DNA from: DASYKT01 sp963718105
GTDB taxonomy: Bacteria > Acidobacteriota > Blastocatellia > Pyrinomonadales > Pyrinomonadaceae
Length of the DNA stretch: 64,000 nucleotides
Direction: 5' to 3'
Assembly (NCBI GenBank): GCA_963718105.1
Contig: OY970352.1
Span: forward strand, 2,790,001-2,854,000
In this document: one piece after another, positions 18,186 through 26,288 of the stretch
Numbering within the stretch: position 1 is the first letter of the stretch
Layout of the letters: every line of letters starts with the position of its first letter
Translations under genes and position numbers: made by a program
Notes under the pieces: generated by a model
The model's database searches: none
What the model was told of the DNA's origin: nothing
The model's input: only the letters and a program-made list of their open reading frames with translations

Positions 18186-19142
18186 ATGCCAAGCGATTCA
18201 AATCTTCCCCTGGTAATAGTCAATCCCAAATCGGCGGGCGGTTCGACCGAAGCGCGCTGGGCAAATATCGCTTCCGACCTGGCGACGCATTTCGGCGCGT
18301 ACAGCGTGGAATTTACACGCGGCCCCGGCGACGGTATCCGGCTAGCCGAAGAAGGCGCAAAGGCCGGGCGAAAATTCATCATCGCTTGCGGCGGCGACGG
18401 CACCATCAACGAGATTGCCAACGGTATTTTAAATTCAAATGTTGAAGTCGAGCTTGGCGTGCTGCCCAGCGGCACCGGCGGAGATTTTCGCCGCACTCTG
18501 GGCATCCCTTCCACCGCCAATGAGGCCGCGCGCGGTTTAAAGAACGGCGAAACCCGTACTATCGATGTCGGCAAAGTTACTTTTTTTGATGAAAAAAAAC
18601 AGGAAGTATCGCGCTACTTTGTAGGCGTATCGTCATTCGGATTGAGCGTTTCGATAATCGAGCGTGTCAAAAAACAAAAGGCCCTGGATTGGATACCGCA
18701 CGACACCCTGCGCGGCAAAGCCGGCTTTGCGCTTTCGACATTGCAGGAAGTTCTGGACCTGAATTACACCACCGTCCGCGTAAAGCTCGATGACAAGGAA
18801 GAGTATCTGCTGAACACGATAAATTTCTGTGTTGCGAACGCGCGTTTTTTTGGCGGCGGAATGAAGATCGCACCCGACGCGCAGCTCAACGATGGCTTTT
18901 TCGATGTGGTGAATATCGGCGATATCAAAACCGCCAAAATTCTGCTCAACGCATGGAAGCTCTACGGCGGCTCGCATCTCAGCCTCGACGAAGTAAAACA
19001 CACCCACGCCAAACGGGTTGAAATAAAACCTGCCGGGCCCGATCAGGAGATCCATTTCGAAACCGACGGCGAACTGCCCGGCAAACTCCCCGCCACATAC
19101 GAGATCGTTCCCCAGGCACTAAAAGTCAGGGTTCCGAAGTAA
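18186..19142 (+). CDS. Diacylglycerol kinase family lipid kinase (YegS/LCB5-type)
   Basis: 318 residues starting at the ATG at 18186; the frame stays open upstream only through the repeat. The nucleotide-binding motif GGDGTINEIANGI, an N-terminal VNPKSAGG and GTGGDFRRTLGIP are characteristic of the DAGK catalytic domain. A C-terminal beta domain follows (FETDGELPGKLPATYEI). The protein is soluble or membrane-associated and should phosphorylate a lipid hydroxyl such as diacylglycerol; the true substrate is unknown. It lies between two copies of the same palindrome family, one ending 21 bp before the start and one beginning 1 bp after the stop. Confidence 0.9.
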   Translation: MPSDSNLPLVIVNPKSAGGSTEARWANIASDLATHFGAYSVEFTRGPGDGIRLAEEGAKAGRKFIIACGGDGTINEIANGILNSNVEVELGVLPSGTGGDFRRTLGIPSTANEAARGLKNGETRTIDVGKVTFFDEKKQEVSRYFVGVSSFGLSVSIIERVKKQKALDWIPHDTLRGKAGFALSTLQEVLDLNYTTVRVKLDDKEEYLLNTINFCVANARFFGGGMKIAPDAQLNDGFFDVVNIGDIKTAKILLNAWKLYGGSHLSLDEVKHTHAKRVEIKPAGPDQEIHFETDGELPGKLPATYEIVPQALKVRVPK

Positions 19143-19143
19143 G

Positions 19144-19325
19144 TATGGAGCGCGGATATCCCTGCCCGCAGTGAGCGCATCAGCGCGAATACACAAATTA
19201 GCCACAGATAAACACGGATACACACAGATCGGAAAAAATGCTATCCGTGTTCATCTGTGTGCATCTGTGGCTAAAATTCTTCGAACGCTTAGCGTCCGTT
19301 GCGGGCAAGGATGCCCGCGCTCCAC
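19144..19325. repeat. GGAGCGC palindrome, copy 2, with a second repeat family nested inside
   Basis: The outer arms TATGGAGCGC and GCGCTCCACA carry hairpins; the right one, GCGGGCA-agga-TGCCCGC, is intact and the left one is eroded. Between the arms lies a different inverted repeat, 19199-19276, with ends AGCCACAGATAAACACGG and ATCTGTGGCT. This is a repeat inside a repeat. It begins 1 bp after the stop of the lipid kinase. Confidence 0.85.
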
Positions 19326-19399
19326 AATTCCCTGCAAGAAACCCGGCCTGCTTCGTTCTTCACTCAATCTATAGCCAATCTTTACAGGAGGAGATCTTT

Positions 19400-20137
19400 A
19401 TGAAGAACATTTATAAGCTGGTTCTGATATCTATTGCCCTGGTGTTATTTGCCACGGCAATTTTTGTTTTTCGTCCCGTTTCCAACAAACTGACACGTAT
19501 CACCGTGCTTGGCGATTCCCAGGCCAAGCTGGCGCCGGACACGGCCGTGGTAACTTTTTCAGTCGTCACCCAGGGCAAACAAGCGCTGGCCGCGCAGCAG
19601 GAGAACGCCAAAAAGAGCGAGGCCGTAAAAGCGGCGGTCGAAGCGGTCACCGGAGACGGCAAGGCCGAGGTCAAGACCAGTAATTACAACCTGGCGCCCG
19701 AGGAAAATTACAGCGGTGAAAAAATGCCCTCGATCATCGGTTACAGCGTTAAAAATACCGTTACTGTTTCCATCGGCGATATGGGCCAGGTCGGCGCCGT
19801 GATCGACGCCGCCACCAAAGCGGGCGCCAACAGCGTCGAGGGGATCGCCTTTGTCGTGCGCGAAGACAGCCCCGCCCAGGGCGACGCCCTGGCAATGGCG
19901 ACCCGCCAGGCCATGGCCAAAGCCGAGGCGATCGCCCGCTCGCTTAACGGGCGTATCGTGCGGGTGGTGGAAACGAACGAAGGCGGGGTTTCTGCCGGAC
20001 CGGAATCAAGGCCTTACGCCAATGCAGCTTCAAATTCGGCATTGGCGAAATCTTACATGACCCCTATCCAGGCCGGCCCTCTGGATGTGCGCTCGCAGGT
20101 GCTGCTGGTAGTGGAGATCGAAAGCGGACAGGGCTGA
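19400..20137 (+). CDS. SIMPL-domain (DUF541/YggE-like) periplasmic protein
   Basis: 245 residues. The ATG at 19400 has AGGAGG ten bases upstream. An N-terminal hydrophobic segment (about residues 8-26) is an uncleaved anchor or signal peptide. The rest matches the SIMPL family: VVTFSVVTQGKQALAAQQEN near the start, a central YSVKNTVTVSI strand and an ALAMATRQAMAKAEAIA helix followed by a short RIVRVVE strand. SIMPL proteins act in the periplasm and have been linked to oxidative stress in E. coli (YggE), but the molecular activity is not settled. It stands between repeats, upstream of a small membrane protein gene. Confidence 0.88.
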   Translation: MKNIYKLVLISIALVLFATAIFVFRPVSNKLTRITVLGDSQAKLAPDTAVVTFSVVTQGKQALAAQQENAKKSEAVKAAVEAVTGDGKAEVKTSNYNLAPEENYSGEKMPSIIGYSVKNTVTVSIGDMGQVGAVIDAATKAGANSVEGIAFVVREDSPAQGDALAMATRQAMAKAEAIARSLNGRIVRVVETNEGGVSAGPESRPYANAASNSALAKSYMTPIQAGPLDVRSQVLLVVEIESGQG

Positions 20138-20257
20138 ACACAGGCGAAACGCTTGGCAGGTCTTTTGCAAGGGCAATACGGCTAAAGTAAGACTGCATGC
20201 GCGTTCACGCGCAAAAAAAGCGCCAGGATAAAGATCGCTTAGATCGCTGCGCGATCT

Positions 20258-20285
20258 TTGCAGGCGGGACGCCTGCGCTCCCAGG
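20258..20285. repeat. GGAGCGC family half-element
   Basis: Only the right arm is present: GCAGGCG-gga-CGCCTGC followed by GCTCCCAGG. The stem differs from all full copies yet is perfectly complementary, while the GGA loop and trailing GCTCCC are kept. A second hairpin, AAGATCGC/GCGATCTT, lies just upstream. Confidence 0.75.
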
Positions 20286-20325
20286 TTTACCCTGTGTTAA
20301 AATCATAGAAAACTTTGAGGATACT

Positions 20326-20700
20326 ATGATGCCTGCTTTTACTGTATTGATCGGACTTATGCTGGTGCTCGTGGGGCTGGGCGGATACGGCTATGCCTTC
20401 GCCACTAAAGGGGCGGACGGCCATGTCAGCCCGACCGCGCTGATACCGGCGGCCATCGGGCTGCTGATCCTGCTTTGCGGTGTGCTTTCTATATTTAAAG
20501 AAAGCCTGCGCAAACACCTGATGCACGCGGCTCTGGTGATCGCGCTGATCGGAGCCATCGCGTCGGCCGCCACGCTATCGTTTACGGCGACGGCCGCGAC
20601 GGCGTCCAAATCCATCACGGCGGTGCTTTGTATAGCGCTAGTCTTATTCGGCGTCAGATCGTTTATCGCCGCGCGGCGCGAGCGTGTGGATATAACTTAA
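20326..20700 (+). CDS. Small four-helix membrane protein of unknown function
   Basis: 124 residues with four predicted membrane segments, at about 3-25, 38-58, 68-88 and 95-113, and short polar loops. The start ATG (20326) has GAGG five bases upstream; a second ATG follows directly. The TAA stop shares its last base with the ATG of the STAS gene, so the two are translationally coupled. I do not recognise a family. The coupling suggests a functional link between a membrane protein and the STAS protein. Confidence 0.75.
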   Translation: MMPAFTVLIGLMLVLVGLGGYGYAFATKGADGHVSPTALIPAAIGLLILLCGVLSIFKESLRKHLMHAALVIALIGAIASAATLSFTATAATASKSITAVLCIALVLFGVRSFIAARRERVDIT

Positions 20701-20996
20701 TGCCGACTACCCTGACACAGGTCGAAGACACAGAGCGCGGCAAGACCATTTTGCACGTCGAAGGCTCAATGACGCTGGAAGATGCCGTGCTGCTGGAAAA
20801 GATCGCGCTCGATATGCGCGGGCAGTTGGGCAAAAACATCACCCTCGACCTGGCCGATCTGAATTTTCTCGATAGCGAAAGCGCCCCGATAATCAAGCGG
20901 CTCGAACGCGAGCACGGGTTTGAATTGGAAGGGCTGGAAATATTTCTGCAAAAAGCCGTCGACGAAACAGAGAAGCAGAAACCGGAAGAAACCTAA
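20700..20996 (+). CDS. STAS-domain protein (anti-sigma factor antagonist-like)
   Basis: 98 residues. The fold signature is ILHVEGSMTLEDAVLLEKI, then NITLDLADLNFLDSESAPII, matching the STAS domain of SpoIIAA- and MlaB-like proteins; the Ser of LDSES occupies the position often phosphorylated in SpoIIAA relatives. The start overlaps the previous stop as TAATG. It could bind a partner kinase or act as the STAS subunit of a transport system, but neither a cognate kinase nor an MlaE/MlaF pair is adjacent. The LpxD gene starts 10 bp downstream, so all three genes are probably one transcript. Confidence 0.8.
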   Translation: MPTTLTQVEDTERGKTILHVEGSMTLEDAVLLEKIALDMRGQLGKNITLDLADLNFLDSESAPIIKRLEREHGFELEGLEIFLQKAVDETEKQKPEET

Positions 20997-21006
20997 GGCA
21001 AAAGGA

Positions 21007-22047
21007 ATGACCAAAACCTATAAAATTTCCCGGCTTTGCGATCTCGTAAACGGTGAACTTACCGGAAATGACGCGGAAATATCCGCGGTCGCCGATCTGG
21101 AAAATGCGACTACCGGGCAAATAACTTTTGTCGAAAAACCGGCGGAAGAAAAATTTGCCGGGCTTATTGAAAAGGCCAAAGCTTCTTGTTTGATCGTGCC
21201 TTCGGATGCAAAGATCGAAACTTCTATTCCTCTGCTTCGCGTCAAAAACCCTAAACTCGCTTTTGCCAGGATCGCGGAAGTTTTGCATCCGCCAAAAGAT
21301 CGTCCCGCGGAAATTCACCCGTCGGCTGTGATCGCAGAAAGCGCAAAGCTCGGCCAGGATGTCTTTATCGGCGCGTTCACCTGCGTCGGGGAAAATTCCC
21401 AGGTCGGCGACGGCACTCAGCTTCGCGCCGGCGCGAAGCTCGGCGATAACGTTAAGGTCGGTAAAAACTGTGTGCTCGATCCGAATGTTTTTGTCGAAGA
21501 CAATTGCACCCTGGGCGATAATGTCATTTTGCACAGCGGCGTGGTGATCGGCACCGATGGTTTTGGTTTTGTCCGCGACAAGGACCGCTATGTAAAATTT
21601 CCCCAGTTGGGCACCGTCTTTATCGACGACGATGTGGAGATCGGCGCTAATTCATGTGTCGACCGCGGCGCGCTCGGTGAAACGCGTATCGGTAAAGGCA
21701 CAAAGATCGACAACCTCGTGCAGATCGCGCACAACGTACAGATCGGCGAGCGGGTGGTGATCGCCGCGCAAACGGGAATTTCCGGCAGCACCGTCATCGA
21801 ATCAGACGCGGTGATCGGCGGCCAGGTAGGAATGGGCGATCACGCGCGCGTGCTGAGCGGCGCGGTCATCGGTTCGCAGGCCGGTGTGCTGCCGGGCAAG
21901 ATCGTGCGCGCCGGCGTCTGGTGGGGCACGCCCGTGCAGCCGCTGGAAGACTACAAACGCCAGAATGCTCACGTTAAGGGTTTAGGGCGGCTGAAAGAAG
22001 AAGTGAAAGAGTTAAAAAAGAAGCTCGATGATATAAACAAACCCTGA
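21007..22047 (+). CDS. lpxD: UDP-3-O-acylglucosamine N-acyltransferase
   Basis: 346 residues. The N-terminal uridine-binding domain (about 1-100) is followed by left-handed beta-helix hexapeptide repeats (I-G-x-x-x-x) between about 105 and 300 and a C-terminal helix rich in Lys/Glu. The diagnostic segments HSGVVIGTDGFGFV and NLVQIAHNVQIG are present. It adds the second acyl chain to UDP-3-O-acyl-glucosamine in lipid A synthesis, as a cytosolic trimer using acyl-ACP. It lies 10 bp after the STAS gene. LpxB is encoded 3 kb away on the other strand, so lipid A genes are spread over the region rather than forming one operon. Confidence 0.95.
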   Translation: MTKTYKISRLCDLVNGELTGNDAEISAVADLENATTGQITFVEKPAEEKFAGLIEKAKASCLIVPSDAKIETSIPLLRVKNPKLAFARIAEVLHPPKDRPAEIHPSAVIAESAKLGQDVFIGAFTCVGENSQVGDGTQLRAGAKLGDNVKVGKNCVLDPNVFVEDNCTLGDNVILHSGVVIGTDGFGFVRDKDRYVKFPQLGTVFIDDDVEIGANSCVDRGALGETRIGKGTKIDNLVQIAHNVQIGERVVIAAQTGISGSTVIESDAVIGGQVGMGDHARVLSGAVIGSQAGVLPGKIVRAGVWWGTPVQPLEDYKRQNAHVKGLGRLKEEVKELKKKLDDINKP

Positions 22048-22101
22048 TACTCTCTGATTTTTTTGTTCGTGCCATTTAGCCAAACTCTTTATAAAATCAA
22101 A

Positions 22102-22157
22102 TTGGGCTAAAGCCCAAACATAATTTTCTTCTTTGACCCACTAGCTAAAGCTAGTGG
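22102..22157. repeat. Two TAAA-loop hairpins
   Basis: TTGGGCTAAAGCCCAA (22102-22117) and CCACTAGCTAAAGCTAGTGG (22138-22157) are perfect hairpins with the same C-TAAA-G centre but different stems. Related hairpins occur at 23547, 24914, 50490 and 57572. Confidence 0.8.
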
Positions 22158-22179
22158 CAATTTAAAGAGCCCAAAACCA

Positions 22180-23070
22180 ATGTCTTCAGTCTATCTTAAA
22201 TCTGGAAATCATATTCCTGTGCTCCTCACAATACTCCTGTTCTGCACATTTTCTTATTCCCAAAATAAAACATCCGGTTATGCCGCCGTCGATGTGGGCG
22301 GCGGCGCCAAACTGTATTTTGAAATGGCGGGTAAAGGCAAGACCGTTGTTCTGATCCATGGCGGATTGGCCGACAGCCGTTTGTGGGACGATCAGTTTGC
22401 GGAATTCGCTAAGCATTACCGGGTTGTTCGATACGACCTGCGCGGTTTTGGCAAATCCGATCCGGCGACGAAAGAGTTTTCACACGTGAGCGATCTTTAT
22501 GCGCTCCTGAAGTATCTCAAGATCGACAAGGCTTCGCTGGTAGGGGTATCTCTCGGCGGAATTATTGCCGCTGATCTTACCATCTCGCATCCGGAAATGG
22601 CCGAGAAGCTGGTACTTACTTCGTCGGGCTTGCGCGGCGACAAGTCGCCGAGGAACGAACAGTCGATCGCGATCTATAAGACGGCGGAAGCCGAAGGGCG
22701 CGATAAAGCCGTCGCGATGTGGGCGGATCACCCGTTTTTTGCCAGCGGGAAAAACGATCGCGAATATGCGCGCCGGACCAGGGAGATGTTGGTGGACAAT
22801 TACAAATATTGGGGCCCGACGCCCCGTACTATCCCGCTGGTCTGGGACAAATATCTGACGATCGACCGGCTTTCAGAGATCAAAGTTCCCACGCTGATAG
22901 TGGCCGGCGACAGGGACGCGCCGCAGATAATCTCTATCGCGGAAACCCTGCACACCGGTATCAAAAATTCGGAAAAAGTGATAATTCCCGGCGTCAGCCA
23001 TCACCTGAATATGGAAAAGCCGCGCGAATACAACAAGCTGGTCCTGGCATTTCTGAAGAAGCCTGTTTAG
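22180..23070 (+). CDS. Exported alpha/beta hydrolase
   Basis: 296 residues with an N-terminal hydrophobic segment (about 8-27) acting as signal peptide. The alpha/beta hydrolase core shows VLIHGGLADSRLWDDQ (oxyanion region), the nucleophile elbow GVSLGG, an acid in VAGDRDAPQ and the catalytic His in GVSHHLN. A signal peptide is less common in this superfamily and suggests periplasmic action on a small ester or similar substrate. The gene follows a pair of TAAA hairpins and has no operon partner. The substrate cannot be told from sequence. Confidence 0.88.
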   Translation: MSSVYLKSGNHIPVLLTILLFCTFSYSQNKTSGYAAVDVGGGAKLYFEMAGKGKTVVLIHGGLADSRLWDDQFAEFAKHYRVVRYDLRGFGKSDPATKEFSHVSDLYALLKYLKIDKASLVGVSLGGIIAADLTISHPEMAEKLVLTSSGLRGDKSPRNEQSIAIYKTAEAEGRDKAVAMWADHPFFASGKNDREYARRTREMLVDNYKYWGPTPRTIPLVWDKYLTIDRLSEIKVPTLIVAGDRDAPQIISIAETLHTGIKNSEKVIIPGVSHHLNMEKPREYNKLVLAFLKKPV

Positions 23071-23127
23071 AACTCACAAGTTACAAAGATTCTCGTCACG
23101 CGAGCGCTATTAGTAGCAACGATCGGT

Positions 23128-23273
23128 GCGGCTCTGCCGCCGTGCTGTGCGGAAAGGCTCTGCCTTTCCGTTTAGTAGCTTTTAATAAACTCTCGGAGGC
23201 TGAGCCTCCGCCAAAATAAAATCAGCCTGCCGGTAAGCCATAGGCTTACCGCACATCACTGCGGCATAGCCGC
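23128..23273. repeat. Cluster of five small hairpins with three-base loops
   Basis: Five perfect hairpins: GCGGC-tct-GCCGC, CGGAAAGGC-tct-GCCTTTCCG, CGGAGGC-tga-GCCTCCG, CGGTAAGCC-ata-GGCTTACCG and GCGGC-ata-GCCGC. Stems are 5, 9, 7, 9 and 5 bp; loops are only TCT, TGA or ATA. Confidence 0.8.
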
Positions 23274-23933
23274 GGAGACCCCCTCGTCAGCCTACTGCTT
23301 CTGCTTACTGCTTTACTGTTTTTGGTCTGCTGCGGGCGGCGGGATGGACAACGGGCGGCGATCCGGAAAGATCTAAGCTCGGGAGTTTTACACGTTTAGC
23401 TCGGCTCTCTTAAAACCTTTAACGGGCTCTTTCTGCGAGGGTGGAACCAAACGGAGTCTCGCAGCGTACCGGCCCGGTATTGAAATTTCGCCGGTGACAC
23501 GGGCAAGTCGCGGCTAGCTTTAATTAGTTTGATGTCCCCGGGATTACGCTAAAGCGACGCTCCCAGGTCAAAGCCTGACTTCATTCGGAAGAGATGCGCT
23601 ATCGCATCGCTCCGCAGGCCGTCAGGCGAACCCGGCGTGCTCAAGGCTTTTTTGACCGCTTATGGCCAGAGCCCGTCGCACGCAGCAGACGAGTGAATCA
23701 TATATTTTATTTGGCGTGGATGGCGATGATGGTTTTGGGTGAATTTGAAAAAAGGCTGAGAGTTCAAACTTTAGTTTGTCTTGTTCTTTAAGATATAAAG
23801 ACAAGCTGAAGCTTGAACTCTGAACTGTTTTTTTAACAAGCCTTTAAGACTAGAACCACGAAATCACACGAAGTAACACGAAAAAAGCAAAACAAAGAAG
23901 AAACCCGGCGATTCAATTTCCGTATAAATGGAA

Positions 23934-23939
23934 TATAAT
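23934..23939 (+). promoter_or_regulatory. Possible -10 box of the superoxide dismutase gene
   Basis: A perfect TATAAT lies 24 bp before the start codon. The best -35 candidate, TTCAAT at 23912-23917 with 16-bp spacing, is a poor match, so the call rests mainly on the -10 box. Confidence 0.4.
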
Positions 23940-23962
23940 TTGGTTATTAGGCAGGAGAAATT

Positions 23963-24688
23963 ATGAAATCAAATAAACTCGATCGTCGTTCATTTTTGGC
24001 TTTGAGCGGCAGTGCGGTCGCGGCTTCGCTGTTGGCGGGAAAAATCACCGGCGCACCCCTGAGGCCGATGCTGAACTTTAACCAGGCGGCGCCCTTTACG
24101 CTGATGAAACTTCCCTACGCGGACAGCGCGCTGGCGCCGGTCATTTCGTCAAATACGATGGGGTTTCATTACGGCAAACACCACAAAGGCTATGTTGATA
24201 AGCTGAATGAATTGACGAAGGACACCGAGTTTGCCGCCAAAGGGCTGCCGGCGATAATCAAGCAAACTGCCCGCGACAAGACCAAGACCGCGATCTATAA
24301 CAACGCCGCGCAGATCTGGAATCATGACTTTTACTGGCACAGCCTAAAACCAAATGGCGGCGGAAAGCCGACCGGAAAACTGGCGCAGAAGATCGACGAG
24401 GCTTTTGGCACTTTTGATAAATTCAAAAAGGAATTTTCCGATACGACAGTGTCGCAATTCGGGACGGGTTGGGGCTGGCTGGTGGCCGACCCTGCCGGCA
24501 AACTCAAGATAGTTAAAACCGGCGACGCCGATGCGCCGTTCATTGACGGCTTAAAACCGCTGCTCACCATCGATGTGTGGGAACACGCTTACTACCTGGA
24601 TTACCAAAATCGCCGCGCGGATTACGTTAACGCCGTGATCGATAAATTGTTGAACTGGGATTTTGCGGCGGAGAATCTGGCTAAGTAA
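23963..24688 (+). CDS. Exported iron-type superoxide dismutase
   Basis: 241 residues; AGGAGA precedes the ATG. The first ~30 residues carry a twin-arginine motif (DRRSFLALSG) and a hydrophobic stretch, so the folded enzyme is probably sent to the periplasm by Tat. The metal ligands are visible in FHYGKHHKGYV, IWNHDFYWHSL and DVWEHAYYLDYQN. The segment NNAAQIWNH with Gln before WNH is the Fe-type signature, and FGTGWGWLV is conserved. It converts superoxide to peroxide and oxygen. The usual cytosolic enzyme lacks the leader, so this copy is an envelope defence enzyme. It has its own promoter region and no operon partner. Confidence 0.93.
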   Translation: MKSNKLDRRSFLALSGSAVAASLLAGKITGAPLRPMLNFNQAAPFTLMKLPYADSALAPVISSNTMGFHYGKHHKGYVDKLNELTKDTEFAAKGLPAIIKQTARDKTKTAIYNNAAQIWNHDFYWHSLKPNGGGKPTGKLAQKIDEAFGTFDKFKKEFSDTTVSQFGTGWGWLVADPAGKLKIVKTGDADAPFIDGLKPLLTIDVWEHAYYLDYQNRRADYVNAVIDKLLNWDFAAENLAK

Positions 24689-25026
24689 GTTGGAGGCGGA
24701 AACCCAACTCTTAAGTAATGGTTCAGTTTGAAATCTATCCTTAAGGCCCCCGGACGGGGACAAAGAAAATAGCCCAGGGTAAGTGCTCATTAAGTAAGTG
24801 GGGCGAGCGCGACCCTGGGTATCAGACACCCAAAAGTCCAGCCCGAAGGGGGCGGCAGAACTCAGTCAGTTCTGCCGCCCCCTTCGGGCTAACATTTCAA
24901 AACTTGATCGTTACCCAGGGCTAAAGCCCTGGGCTACTTTCTCCAGTCCGCTACGCGGACATATCCTTTTCAATTGACAAAACTACTAACTCTTAAATAG
25001 TGTGTATCAACCTCGGCATCTCTTGC
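24689..25026. repeat. Spacer with a 23-bp perfect inverted repeat and a TAAA hairpin
   Basis: 24840-24862 and 24868-24890 are perfectly complementary 23-bp arms around the loop CAGTC, starting AGCCCGAAGG. A TAAA hairpin, CCCAGGGCTAAAGCCCTGGG, lies at 24914-24933, and CCCAGGGT/ACCCTGGG arms lie at about 24772-24820. No coding sequence is seen. It separates two convergent genes and could end both transcripts, though no T-run follows. Confidence 0.75.
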
Positions 25027-26211
25027 TTACGCGCTGGTTTCTGTCCCGGAAAGAAATTCCAGCACTGCTTCAGCGGCGCGCTCGGAAGCGCCGCCCTGGC
25101 CGAGAGTTTCGACCACTTCCTTTAATCTCTTTCGCATCCCGAGGTTATTTTCGGGCCTAAGCAAACTCAATAATTCTTTGCTCAAAATTTCGGGTGTAAA
25201 ATCATCCTGGATCAATTCAACCGCTAATCTTTCCTGCGCGATAAGATTTATCAAACCGAAATGCGGCACGTCTATCAGCGGCCGCAGCGTTTTGTAATTA
25301 AAGCCCGAAGTTTTATAAACGATGACCATCGGGGTGCCGATGATGGCGGTTTCAAGTGTCGCCGTGCCGCTGGTTACCACCGCAACATCAGCCGCGGCCA
25401 GAGCTTCGAGCGTCTCGCTATGCACGGTCAGAATATTTGCCGGCAGAGTGATATTTTTTGTTTTTAACCCGGCAATTATTTCCGCGACTTCGCTTTCGTT
25501 GCGGCTGCCCGCCAGCGCGATCACGAATTGAGCGCCGGAAATATTTTTATTAAGAATACCGGCGGTTTCCAGCAGGCCGGGAAGAATTCGCACCAGCTCT
25601 TTATGGCGGCTGCCCGGCAAAAGCGCGACGATCGGGCGCGTTTCATCCAACTGATGATCGCGGCAAAATTCCGCTTTGCTTTTTTTTGCTTTTACTTCGC
25701 CGGCCAAAGGGTTGCCGACATACTCTACGTGCTCGATCCCCAGTTTGGCGTACCAATCTTTTTCAAAAGGCAGGATCGCCAAAAGCAGGTCCACATATTT
25801 TCTGATGATCTGCGCGCGGTATTTGCGCCACGCCCAAAGCTGCGGGCTGATGTAATAGATCACATTTAATCCGGCTTTTTTTAACGAGCGCGCGAGACGA
25901 AGATTAAAATCGGGGAAATCCACCAGGATCACGGCAGCGGGTTTTCTTTGGACAGCAGCTTCTTTTAGTTTGCGAAAAGTTTGCCAGAACATCGGCAGAG
26001 CGCGCGTGATTTCAGGTATTCCGACGATAGAAAGATCGTCTGCCCTGATGACGGCTTCCACGCCTGCTTCACGCATTTTCTCTCCCGCCGAGCCGAAAAA
26101 ATGAAATTGTGTCTGCGGCAATTTTTCGCGGAGGGCTTTTACCAACGCGGCCGCATGCGCGTCGCCCGAAGGCTCGCCGGCTACGATCATTAAACTAACG
26201 CTTTTTTCCAT
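25027..26211 (-). CDS. lpxB: Lipid-A-disaccharide synthase
   Basis: 394 residues of normal length. The N-terminus has the LpxB signature AGEPSGDAHAAALVKAL followed by HFFGSAGEKMREAG. The central YYISPQLWAWRKYRAQ and the C-terminal VTSGTATLETAIIGTPMVIV (donor-binding, GT19 family) are present. It joins UDP-2,3-diacylglucosamine and lipid X on the inner face of the inner membrane, and acts after LpxD in the same pathway. The gene lies alone on the minus strand, following the terminator of the gene at 26289. Confidence 0.95.
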   Translation of the reverse strand: MEKSVSLMIVAGEPSGDAHAAALVKALREKLPQTQFHFFGSAGEKMREAGVEAVIRADDLSIVGIPEITRALPMFWQTFRKLKEAAVQRKPAAVILVDFPDFNLRLARSLKKAGLNVIYYISPQLWAWRKYRAQIIRKYVDLLLAILPFEKDWYAKLGIEHVEYVGNPLAGEVKAKKSKAEFCRDHQLDETRPIVALLPGSRHKELVRILPGLLETAGILNKNISGAQFVIALAGSRNESEVAEIIAGLKTKNITLPANILTVHSETLEALAAADVAVVTSGTATLETAIIGTPMVIVYKTSGFNYKTLRPLIDVPHFGLINLIAQERLAVELIQDDFTPEILSKELLSLLRPENNLGMRKRLKEVVETLGQGGASERAAEAVLEFLSGTETSA

Positions 26212-26229
26212 TGGCGGGATAATGATAGC

Positions 26230-26261
26230 AAAAATGCAGGGAATTTGCGGATTCCCTGCAT
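26230..26261 (-). terminator. Rho-independent terminator of the propeller protein gene
   Basis: A perfect 11-bp stem (26234-26244 with 26251-26261, loop TTGCGG) is followed on the minus strand by five T. It lies 28 bp after the stop at 26289 and before lpxB. Confidence 0.8.
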
Positions 26262-26288
26262 CTGATACTGACCGGCCTTAGGCCGCGT

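Larger units (their letters stand above)
23071..23962. other. 892-bp gene-free spacer rich in hairpins
   Basis: No credible gene is seen. In order it holds the five-hairpin cluster at 23128-23273, a GC-rich stretch with a 7-bp stem at 23433-23464, a CGCTAAAGCG hairpin with GCTCCCAGG (23547-23565), GCCTGAC/GTCAGGC and GATGCG/CGCATC hairpins around 23570-23630, a CACGAA-type repeat at 23846-23884 and the superoxide dismutase promoter region. Confidence 0.6.

Noticed and set aside
23433..23464. T-box riboswitch before the superoxide dismutase gene
   Set aside because: Only the GGTGGAACC core is similar. There is no specifier stem, no terminator alternative, the next gene is not an aminoacyl-tRNA synthetase or amino acid gene, and it starts about 500 bp away.
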